DNA from: Methanosarcinales archaeon ex4572_44
GTDB taxonomy: Archaea; Halobacteriota; Methanosarcinia; Methanosarcinales; EX4572-44
Direction: 5' to 3'
DNA: 12,434 bases
Assembly (NCBI GenBank): GCA_002254825.2
Contig: NJEL02000009.1
Location: forward strand, 1 to 12,434
In this document: one piece after another, positions 6,426 to 12,434 of the stretch
Layout: every line of letters starts with the position of its first letter
Numbering within the stretch: position 1 is the first letter of the stretch
The notes under the pieces: generated by a model
What the model was told of the DNA's origin: nothing
Database searches by the model: none
The model's input: only the letters and a program-made list of their open reading frames with translations
Translations under genes and position numbers: made by a program

Positions 6426-7754
6426 ATGAAAAAGAGAGCACGATACCTGATAATCCTCTGTTTGATCGTAGGAGGAATCCCTGCATCGGCTGGAGAAACA
6501 CCAGACAGTGTCGTACTTCTCATAATCGATGGTCTCGGCTCGTACTACATCTACCCAGAGTTCATGCCCCACACCCTGAGCGGAACACCGCTTGAAAAAA
6601 TAGATGCTCCCAACCTCATAGAGGGCGACGCGAGAGTTATAAACATCAGAGTGCCAGTCCCAATGACAGGACCCGGGCACTCGGTGATCGTCACAGGAGA
6701 CCCTGCTGCAGAACCAGACACGCTTCCCATCACAACCACGATCTTCGACATCCTCCACGATGAAGGTTTCATTGCACTCGCTGTTATGGAAAAGGGCGAT
6801 TTTTCGGGTATGCGAAGAGAACAGGACGCAATCTTATACGCCGAATCAAACTCGATAGACGAACCAGTCTTCAAAGTAGAGCACCAGCACCGACCCGTAC
6901 CAACAGAGATCATCGAAACGATGGAAGAACGATGCTCTCTTATGCCAGAGTACATGAGGTGCGCCGAGGGCGCCGCAGCATACCAGAGATACAATCGATT
7001 TGCAATCGAGACCGCTGAAGACCTGGTCGAAGCGATGACAGAGAACCACCCAGATCAGCGCTTTATTCTGACAATCAACGTCGGCGGAGTGGACAGTGTC
7101 GGACACCACACAAACCATGTGACATACCTCCAGGTCATAGAAGGGGTTGACTCTGATATAAAACGCTTAAAAGACATCTGCGAAGAGAAGAAGATCGCAT
7201 TCATCCTGACAGGAGACCACGGCATGTCTTTCAAGACACCCGAATCACGCGGCGGACACGCAGGGGATGACTACAAAGAGACGCCCGAGAGCATCCACAC
7301 ACCCCTCGTTATGAGTGCTCCAAACATCAGCCCTAAAATCATCAGCGGAGACTGGGGACAAGAAAACATCGCACCAACCATACTATCCATCCTTGATTTG
7401 CCAAACCTGCTCAGCACAGACTCCAAACCAATACCAATCAAGAAATATGCAAACCTCTACGTTATAACAGACGCAGACAGCGTCAAATTATACCAAGACG
7501 AGAAGCTGATCGGCGAAGAGGAGACTGGCAGAATCAGATTCAAAGACTTAAACGGAACATACAGAATCCTTGCAACCAGTGGAGAAACCAGAATCGAGAA
7601 GACTATAGTAGTGACAGAAGACAGAACACTTACACTCAACATGCCAGGAGAAACCACAAAAAGAGCGATAGAAACACGACACGCAATCGGCATAATATTA
7701 ATACTCCTCATAAACACCACAGGAATCATACTGATCAAACGAATAACACGATAA
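6426..7754 (+). CDS. Secreted, membrane-anchored alkaline phosphatase-superfamily hydrolase
   Basis: A 442-residue protein. A basic N-terminus and hydrophobic stretch (residues 5-17) ending in IPASAG look like a signal peptide. The metal and nucleophile positions of the alkaline phosphatase/phosphodiesterase/sulfatase superfamily are all visible: IIDG with D35, MTGPGHS with candidate nucleophile T81, GGVDSVGHH with D223 and H227, TGDHGM with D264 and H265, and GGHAG with H278; IAPTILSILDLP at 315-326 is the usual end of the fold. Residues 341-408 form a beta-rich, PEGA-like stalk, and AIGIILILLINTTGIILI at 420-437 is a C-terminal membrane anchor with a short basic tail. The active domain should therefore face outside. 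The family cleaves phosphate mono- or diesters, phosphonates or sulfates; the substrate is not predictable. Codons are A/C-rich throughout. Confidence 0.83.
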   Translation: MKKRARYLIILCLIVGGIPASAGETPDSVVLLIIDGLGSYYIYPEFMPHTLSGTPLEKIDAPNLIEGDARVINIRVPVPMTGPGHSVIVTGDPAAEPDTLPITTTIFDILHDEGFIALAVMEKGDFSGMRREQDAILYAESNSIDEPVFKVEHQHRPVPTEIIETMEERCSLMPEYMRCAEGAAAYQRYNRFAIETAEDLVEAMTENHPDQRFILTINVGGVDSVGHHTNHVTYLQVIEGVDSDIKRLKDICEEKKIAFILTGDHGMSFKTPESRGGHAGDDYKETPESIHTPLVMSAPNISPKIISGDWGQENIAPTILSILDLPNLLSTDSKPIPIKKYANLYVITDADSVKLYQDEKLIGEEETGRIRFKDLNGTYRILATSGETRIEKTIVVTEDRTLTLNMPGETTKRAIETRHAIGIILILLINTTGIILIKRITR

Positions 7755-7759
7755 AAAGC

Positions 7760-7806
7760 AGACCACTATCAGTATGTGTATTGGTTACTCGATAGATCCC
7801 TGGTCT
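7760..7806 (+). terminator. Possible hairpin after the phosphatase-superfamily gene
   Basis: Six bases after the stop codon, AGACCACTATC (7760-7770) can pair with GATAG (7791-7795) and, past a five-base bulge, with TGGTCT (7801-7806). The loop is 20 bases. No strong T-run follows, so it could be an mRNA 3'-end structure rather than a terminator. Confidence 0.3.
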
Positions 7807-7893
7807 TGTGGGTAGGTTTATGAGGAATGGGTGTGATGAAAGGATGGGAGCTGCAGATGATTTACAACAAATGGGCTTTCAACTCTCTTGTTT

Positions 7894-7899
7894 GAGGAA
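7894..7899 (+). promoter_or_regulatory. Shine-Dalgarno site deciding the MBL-protein start
   Basis: GAGGAA lies six bases before the ATG at 7906, which argues for that start rather than the TTG at 7888. I see no clear TATA box in the 150-base gap upstream. Confidence 0.5.
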
Positions 7900-7905
7900 A
7901 GACCA

Positions 7906-8910
7906 ATGGGTATTGAGACTCTGAGAAAAGTCGGAATAACACCTCTTCGGGTATTTTCGGGTAGGGGTGTGAAACCCCATCTGTCTCTCTCCTTTTACGA
8001 TGTAGAGGGGATTGAAAGGATTTTCGGGATTGACACCACTCCTTTTTCGAAGAAGATGGTAGAACCTGACTCTTATCTGATCACGCATGCACATTCAGAT
8101 CACTATGGTAAGTCTGCCATGTCCTCGAAACTTTCGGTTGCATCGAAAGAGACTGCAACAGCACTTGAACTGCTCCATGGGCGTGAATTCAATGGTTCAA
8201 CCTTTGAGATGGAGGGGTCGTTTCTGATAGGCGAAACAGAGGTCTCGACCTTTCGCACAAATCATACTATAGGATCTAGTGCGTATCTGTGGGAGAATGA
8301 GTGTGGTGTCAGAATACTTGTCACAGGAGATGTGAAAGATTATAGAGAGCTTCCGTCGTGTGACTTGCTCGTGACAGAGGCAAACTATGGCGATCCATTT
8401 GATTCGGCGTGTTACTTCGAGGACGATTTAAAAAATTTCTTGGAAGTTGCGGGTGGTGGTGAGGTTGTCTTTGGTGCGTATGCTTTTGGGAAGGCACAGC
8501 GTGCAGTTACCACGCTTCGAAACTCGGGCTTCGAGGATCCAATCGGTATGTCACAGAAAAGCCTCAATCTCACAAAATCACTGTTAGAAGACGGAGGCGA
8601 GCTCGTAGGACTGAACAACGATGCAAACGTCTGGATCGTTCCACCCCACGAATTATCAGGCATTGAACGGAGCAACAGGTTCGTTCTCACATGCAGATCA
8701 GACTACTACTATCCTGCAATCCACTTAAGCGATCACATGGATGTAAGAGGCTTGGTTGCAATGGTAGAGCACTGCCAGCCAGAAGCCACTCTCCTCTACC
8801 ACCCCAAAGGCGATCGGCCAAAAAAGCTTGCAGACCACCTGTTAAACGAAGAACTCTGCACAGCTATTGCCGCAGAAGATATACACCCGACCACACCTAA
8901 GCGAAAATAG
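7906..8910 (+). CDS. MBL-fold nuclease-like protein, short beta-CASP/Ysh1 type (COG1236)
   Basis: A 334-residue metallo-beta-lactamase-fold protein. The dinuclear metal motif HAHSDH is at 61-66 (H61, H63, D65, H66), followed by TNHTIGSSAY with H120 and VTGDVKDY with D142. The second half matches mRNA 3'-processing/exonuclease relatives: FGAYAFGKAQRAV at 189-201 resembles the F-x-GRAQE segment, and YYYPAIHLSDHMD at 267-279 with LLYHPKG at 296-302 correspond to the late His motifs. It is shorter than KH-containing archaeal CPSF proteins (over 600 residues) and closer in size to ligase-associated DNA exonuclease-like proteins. RNA or DNA cleavage is the likely activity, with the substrate unknown. 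It converges with the DUF655 gene 22 bases away. Base composition changes inside the gene, from G/T-rich to A/C-rich after about 8540. Confidence 0.8.
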   Translation: MGIETLRKVGITPLRVFSGRGVKPHLSLSFYDVEGIERIFGIDTTPFSKKMVEPDSYLITHAHSDHYGKSAMSSKLSVASKETATALELLHGREFNGSTFEMEGSFLIGETEVSTFRTNHTIGSSAYLWENECGVRILVTGDVKDYRELPSCDLLVTEANYGDPFDSACYFEDDLKNFLEVAGGGEVVFGAYAFGKAQRAVTTLRNSGFEDPIGMSQKSLNLTKSLLEDGGELVGLNNDANVWIVPPHELSGIERSNRFVLTCRSDYYYPAIHLSDHMDVRGLVAMVEHCQPEATLLYHPKGDRPKKLADHLLNEELCTAIAAEDIHPTTPKRK

Positions 8911-8928
8911 AAAGATATTTGGTGATTG

Positions 8929-8934
8929 TTTTTT
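8929..8934 (+). terminator. T-run after the MBL gene
   Basis: A run of six T follows the MBL stop codon by 18 bases and overlaps the stop codon of the convergent DUF655 gene. Archaeal transcription often ends at such T-runs without a hairpin. Confidence 0.4.
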
Positions 8935-9544
8935 AGTGGCGTTTGTGGCGTATTGGTGTGTCTTTTTCTTTTGTGTGCCGTAGTGGTGTTGTGAATACGC
9001 GGTATTTGATGTTATCGTCTTTCAATTCTTCTTCTATTCGATGGGTTATGAGTCTTTCTGGTGTGTGGAGTCCTTTTACTCGTTCTACGATGTTTTGAAA
9101 TCCTTTGAATTTGCCTTTTTCTCGTTCTTCTATCACTGCCCACATCAGTTTTTTGCCGATACCTGGCAGCAGTTCCAGCATGTGCAGTCGGGTGGTGAGT
9201 GGGTACGCGGTGTTGAAGAAGTTGATGAAACGCTCTTCGTTTTCATGAACGATCTTTTCGATTACGTATGGTAGTTCCTTTTGGGATCCATTTGTCAAGT
9301 CTTTATAGGCAATTCTACGAATTTGTCGTATTTTAGCAGTTTTAAGTTCTATTTTTTCTGTTGTTACAGGGGAAATCTCTTCTTCCGTGTGTATTTCCAT
9401 GAGAACGAACCTTTTCTCGCCGATTGCCTGAACCAGTGGTTTTTTCTGGTAGCCGTGGTGTTTGTCGTCTGGATGTCCTATTGGTAGATAGTCTAAGATC
9501 CATGCTATTTGTTCTTTCTCTGGTCTTTTCTCTTTCATCGGCAT
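8933..9544 (-). CDS. DUF655 family protein with helix-hairpin-helix motif
   Basis: A 203-residue protein. The opening AWILDYLPIGHPDDKHHGYQ (14-33) followed by KKPLVQAIGEKRFVLMEI (34-51) is the conserved start of the archaeal DUF655 family, probably an OB-like beta domain. A helix-hairpin-helix motif, LLPGIGKKLMWAVIEER, is at 125-141 and the C-terminus is rich in Lys, Arg and His, so nucleic-acid binding is likely. In other archaea as I recall them, DUF655 sits near translation and rRNA-modification genes such as ksgA; that neighbour is not seen here. The start at 9544 is preceded by GGGGAAGATAGCC; a second ATG at 9538 would remove two residues. It has its own TATA boxes and a coding strand rich in A and C. 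The exact role in the cell is not known to me. Confidence 0.88.
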   Translation of the reverse strand: MPMKEKRPEKEQIAWILDYLPIGHPDDKHHGYQKKPLVQAIGEKRFVLMEIHTEEEISPVTTEKIELKTAKIRQIRRIAYKDLTNGSQKELPYVIEKIVHENEERFINFFNTAYPLTTRLHMLELLPGIGKKLMWAVIEEREKGKFKGFQNIVERVKGLHTPERLITHRIEEELKDDNIKYRVFTTPLRHTKEKDTPIRHKRH

Positions 9545-9575
9545 GGCTATCTTCCCCGCTCAGTCTTAACTGCAC

Positions 9576-9604
9576 GCCTTTTATAACTGCTATTATTTAT
9601 ATCC
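9576..9604 (-). promoter_or_regulatory. Tandem TATA boxes before DUF655
   Basis: Read on the minus strand, GGATATAAATAATAG (9604-9590) and AGTTATAAAAGGCG (9589-9576) are both good archaeal TATA sequences, 35-55 bases before the ATG at 9544. Either would leave a short 5' leader of about 10-30 bases, consistent with the purine-rich ribosome site. Confidence 0.5.
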
Positions 9605-9678
9605 TTTTACTTGGTTTGAGTTGTGCAGAAACCAAAAGTGGGAGGATGTCTCTCGTGCGATAGATCTTGAAATCGCCG

Positions 9679-9697
9679 AGTGTGTGTGAGTGTGTGT
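9679..9697. repeat. Short TG/CA dinucleotide tract
   Basis: An interrupted TG repeat directly abuts the stop codon of the FrhB-like gene on its 3' side. The rest of the 153-base gap up to the DUF655 start holds only the DUF655 promoter; I see no gene in it. Confidence 0.6.
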
Positions 9698-11110
9698 TTA
9701 CCCTTGCATTTCAATTTTTTCCTGGATTCTTCTGGTGTATGATGAGTTCAACTCTGATATTGCTTTTTTCTTTGCTATTTTCAGTTTGCTGTTCAGCTTT
9801 TTCACTTCGTTGTTGATCACTGTCTCTGGTTTTTCTGGTATGTATCTCGGAGTGTTGGTGGTCTTGTCCATTGTTTCTCTGATCCAGCTTCGTTCTTTCA
9901 GTGATTCAAGCGCGTCTCTTATTACACTATCGTCCATCTCTGTCGCTTCGCTGATGGTTTCGAGTCGTGGGCCGTGGAGTGCTATCAAGAGCTCGTATAT
10001 TTTGACCTTGTCCTCGGCTGTGCCAAAGTGTGTGAGGAATTCTGTCGTCTCAGCGCTCGTTCTTTCCACGTGTGCTTTCTTACGGCGTGCCAATCTCTTG
10101 ATCCGTTCGAGGTCCACAGCGTCACTCGCAAGTGTCACCAGGTTTTTCTCAACCAGTTCGTCGAACAGTCTTCTTCCGCGCTCGCTTCTGATAATGACAG
10201 CGTTCCAGTCCGTCTTCGCGCCTATCGCGCCGATTGATATGTCTGAAAGTTCTGCTGAAAAGTCTCTGCAGAGCGTGCAAGGGATATTAACGTGTTTGAA
10301 AGCGGTTTTAAGTGGAATAGATTCAATTTCACCATTTTTGTGCAACTCAAATGAATTATTCCTTATTCTAACACTATTTATTTCCCCAAGTTCTATTCCA
10401 AGCTCTTTCTCTATGAAACTTTTGAAGAACTCGTCGTAGAGGAAGTTTTCAAAACAGAATATGCCTATAACCGCTTTTATCTCAAAAGGATAGCGATCTT
10501 CAGAGAATAACTCGACCTTGCGTATGCCCTGCACCTGACAGGGAGTACCAACAATAGCTATCTTCTTAATCCCCTTCTCAAAAGCCTCTCGCAAACCCAT
10601 CACAACAGGGCATATAGAGTACCTGGAACCTGCCGCGCTAACAACATCATCCCCAGTTGTGGCAACAATCGGCACAGGCTTAAGCGGCTCGCTCTCACTC
10701 ACACCAGCCATAATAACACCTTCCACAGCACCAGATTCCAGGAGATACTTCGTAAGCGTCGTCGTGACACCACCATCCTGAGAGACGCCCCTGATCGCAT
10801 CAGAATTCGCTCGTGCAGAGACGACACGATCAACGTATCCAAGATATCGATCGTTACGCACCGCGCCAAAGATCATCTCTTCCATCCTCGAAAAAGGCAC
10901 GTAGAACTGTGGGCAGAACTGCGTGCAACTATTGCAGTGTGGATCGTACTCATCCTGCATGACAGGACGATCGTTCTCAAACCCGATACGGGGACAGATC
11001 CCAGCGCACGTGCCACAACCCGTGCACACACCCCGCTCAATAACATAATACTCAAGATCGTCAAAACACTCAAGCTCTGCTTCACGAGTATCAAATTCCA
11101 AACCAACCAT
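9698..11110 (-). CDS. F420 hydrogenase/dehydrogenase beta subunit-like protein fused to a winged helix
   Basis: A 470-residue protein. Residues 29-39 hold a ferredoxin-type motif (C29, C32, C35, C39 in CTGCGTCAGICP), and C59, C62 and C66 a second, three-Cys motif. The FrhB/FdhB/FpoF core follows: SQDGGVTTTLTKYLLESG (110-127), GSRYSICP (161-168), IVGTPCQVQGIR (187-198), FCFENF (218-223) and CTLCRDF (278-284). Known members carry FAD and Fe-S clusters and pass electrons to or from coenzyme F420. FrhB-type proteins are usually around 280-400 residues; here about 110 extra residues follow: KIYELLIALHGPRLETISEA to SWIRE (370-411) looks like a winged helix-turn-helix, and 434-468 a Lys-rich coiled coil. 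The ATG at 11110 has the Shine-Dalgarno GAGGTG ten bases upstream. The partner subunit is not in this window. Confidence 0.85.
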   Translation of the reverse strand: MVGLEFDTREAELECFDDLEYYVIERGVCTGCGTCAGICPRIGFENDRPVMQDEYDPHCNSCTQFCPQFYVPFSRMEEMIFGAVRNDRYLGYVDRVVSARANSDAIRGVSQDGGVTTTLTKYLLESGAVEGVIMAGVSESEPLKPVPIVATTGDDVVSAAGSRYSICPVVMGLREAFEKGIKKIAIVGTPCQVQGIRKVELFSEDRYPFEIKAVIGIFCFENFLYDEFFKSFIEKELGIELGEINSVRIRNNSFELHKNGEIESIPLKTAFKHVNIPCTLCRDFSAELSDISIGAIGAKTDWNAVIIRSERGRRLFDELVEKNLVTLASDAVDLERIKRLARRKKAHVERTSAETTEFLTHFGTAEDKVKIYELLIALHGPRLETISEATEMDDSVIRDALESLKERSWIRETMDKTTNTPRYIPEKPETVINNEVKKLNSKLKIAKKKAISELNSSYTRRIQEKIEMQG

Positions 11111-11161
11111 ACTAACAAATCACCTCATACCAAGTCACTAAAGACACACTACCATTTCTTA

Positions 11162-11172
11162 TTCATATATTA
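11162..11172 (-). promoter_or_regulatory. TATA box of the FrhB-like gene
   Basis: On the minus strand TAATATATGAA lies about 55 bases before the ATG at 11110. It leaves a leader of roughly 30 bases containing GAGGTG (11126-11121). The gene can thus be expressed independently of the nitrilase-like gene upstream. Confidence 0.5.
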
Positions 11173-11187
11173 GACTTACTACCAGTT

Positions 11188-12434
11188 TCAAATTGGAATT
11201 TTCTTGATGTTTTCAACGCTTCGTATTTCTTCATCTGGGTTGGATGGTGTTGGTTTTGGAACATTTTTGTGTTTTAGGTTGAAATCTGCGATGATCACTT
11301 CTTCTTGTTTTTCTTTGACTTCGCACAGTTTATAGGTTGAATCTTCTGCACTTTTGCATTTTCCGTCTACCAATGCACTGAAATAGTTTTTGTTTATTTG
11401 TCCGAAGATTGATGTTCCGCCGTGGAGACCAGTGTTTGCAATCAGGATGTAGGAGGGTGTTCTTTCGACGTGGCTGTGTGCCTCGTCCTGAAATCGTTCG
11501 TTTGCAGTTGCAGGGTTGAAGGCTGGGCAGAAGATCATGTCAATATCGTTTCCTCTGAAGTAGTGGGCTAAATCGTCAAAGTCTCTGCAGATCAGTATTA
11601 TGAATTTGCCAAACTGGGTCTCGTATCTGTATATTTTGTCTCCAGGTATCATTCTTTCTTCCATTTCCATTATCTTGTATTCAAAAGCTGATGGTGTGAT
11701 CTTTGGCTGGTAGGGGACATCAGTATTGGATTTTATTATCAGTGGGCAGATGTTTTTGTTCTCTTTGTAGAAACTTCCACCGATAACGATCATATCAGGA
11801 TATTTTTCTTCAATCTCGCTTATCCATTCTTCGTAGAGGCAGAGTTCAGGTAAGCAGACGATATTTGCACGATTTTCATGGCAGATGTCGAGTGCTGAAA
11901 AGATCTTTCTTTTCACTTCTTTTTTGTTTTTGGCAGTGAATGGAAACGATTCTGTCAGTTCAAAAGAGATCTGGGCTACAGCGATCCTGACGATCTCTTG
12001 TTTGGCCTCTGAGAGGCACACGGTCTGGATTTTAGGGAGGTGTATGTTTTTCTGAACGTACTCAAAAATGCTGGCAATCGCTGCGCCCCGTTCTTCAATT
12101 TCCATGCCTGTTATATTTTTGAGCTGTTCACATGCGTTTATTTTTTTATCGGTTGGAAGATATTCACACCAATCTCTTGCAATACTTACCATATTGCTCA
12201 TCGCTATCTCCAGTGCCAGTGATTCTTGGGTGGGCAGTTCCTTTGCAGATCTGGCAGTGTATTGTCCAAGTTCTTCGAGCGGCGTGCCTTTTGATTCTTG
12301 GCATATCGTTCTTGATTTTTCCTGTATTTCACGTATGATCTCTTTTATTCGTTCATCGATTATTGGGAGTCCGCGTTCTAAGATTTGTGCTGCGCCTGGG
12401 GTTTTTTCTGCTGCGTCGTTGATCAGGTCTGCTG
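11188..12434 (-). CDS. Carbon-nitrogen hydrolase (nitrilase fold) with long helical N-terminal extension, partial
   Basis: The frame is open to the right edge, so the N-terminus is missing; 414 residues are visible and the ATG at 12201 is internal. Numbering from the first visible codon (12430-12432), the nitrilase domain runs from about residue 146 (QEIVRIAVAQISFEL). It has the catalytic Glu in NIVCLPEL (E196), Lys in YQPKITPS (K244) and Cys in FIILICRDF (C282), then IFCPAFNP and YILIANTGLHGGTSIFG. Typical nitrilase enzymes are about 260-330 residues. The 145 residues before the domain are predicted mostly alpha-helical (LERGLPIIDERIKEIIREIQ, LALEIAMSNMVSIARDW) and I do not recognise them. 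The superfamily hydrolyses nitriles, amides or N-carbamoyl groups, or works as a glutaminase domain; fusions to effector modules occur, including in some defence proteins. The gene is AT-richer than most neighbours. Confidence 0.78.
   Translation of the reverse strand, partial: ADLINDAAEKTPGAAQILERGLPIIDERIKEIIREIQEKSRTICQESKGTPLEELGQYTARSAKELPTQESLALEIAMSNMVSIARDWCEYLPTDKKINACEQLKNITGMEIEERGAAIASIFEYVQKNIHLPKIQTVCLSEAKQEIVRIAVAQISFELTESFPFTAKNKKEVKRKIFSALDICHENRANIVCLPELCLYEEWISEIEEKYPDMIVIGGSFYKENKNICPLIIKSNTDVPYQPKITPSAFEYKIMEMEERMIPGDKIYRYETQFGKFIILICRDFDDLAHYFRGNDIDMIFCPAFNPATANERFQDEAHSHVERTPSYILIANTGLHGGTSIFGQINKNYFSALVDGKCKSAEDSTYKLCEVKEKQEEVIIADFNLKHKNVPKPTPSNPDEEIRSVENIKKIPI

Noticed and set aside
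7820..7924. 34-residue open frame before the MBL gene
   Set aside because: Weak ribosome site, overlaps the MBL start, and no protein-like features; possible leader peptide at most.
9690..10439. 249-residue Ser/Leu-rich open frame on the plus strand
   Set aside because: It is antisense to the FrhB-like gene, has no recognisable domain, and its length follows from the skewed composition of the real gene.
1..12434. Search for CRISPR arrays, tRNA or rRNA genes, insertion sequences and integrases
   Set aside because: No regularly spaced direct repeats, cloverleaf-like segments, rRNA-like stretches longer than the eight-base anti-Shine-Dalgarno match, or transposase motifs were seen by eye.

Overview
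The window looks like a piece of a euryarchaeal chromosome. Three things point there: proteins of archaea-restricted families (a DUF63 membrane protein and a DUF655 helix-hairpin-helix protein), an F420-linked flavo-iron-sulfur protein of the FrhB/FpoF type, and archaeal BRE/TATA promoters placed 25-30 bases before several start codons. An anaerobic methanogen-related or ANME/Syntrophoarchaeia-like organism is my guess; nothing here fixes the lineage.

Layout from left to right. (1) The C-terminal end of a DUF63 membrane protein, then an FAD-dependent phytoene-desaturase-like oxidoreductase (+). (2) A 205-base convergent gap with a strong TATA box, a 13-bp perfect inverted repeat with a C-rich loop and a T-rich tail: a candidate small structured RNA. 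(3) A flippase-like LPG-synthase-type membrane protein (-), divergent from an N-terminally anchored single-TPR protein whose reading frame is broken by a -1 shift at an A-run. (4) An ArsA-like ATPase translationally coupled to a probable B12-binding radical SAM protein by a TTGA overlap, then a secreted, membrane-anchored alkaline-phosphatase-superfamily hydrolase with its own promoter (+). (5) An MBL-fold nuclease-like protein (+), convergent with the DUF655 protein (-). (6) An FrhB-like protein carrying an extra winged-helix domain and coiled coil (-). (7) A nitrilase-fold hydrolase with a long helical N-terminal extension (-), whose reading frame stays open to the right edge and so is partial.

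How they may fit together: the first two thirds lean towards the membrane and isoprenoid or lipid chemistry (oxidoreductase, flippase-like protein, B12/radical SAM enzyme, ecto-phosphohydrolase), but this is inferred from families and proximity only. The MBL and DUF655 proteins belong to nucleic-acid metabolism. The FrhB-winged helix fusion suggests redox-linked regulation. Most coding strands are rich in A and C, and three genes switch from G/T-rich 5' ends to A/C-rich 3' ends, an unusual composition pattern. I see no tRNA, rRNA, CRISPR array, insertion sequence or integrase.
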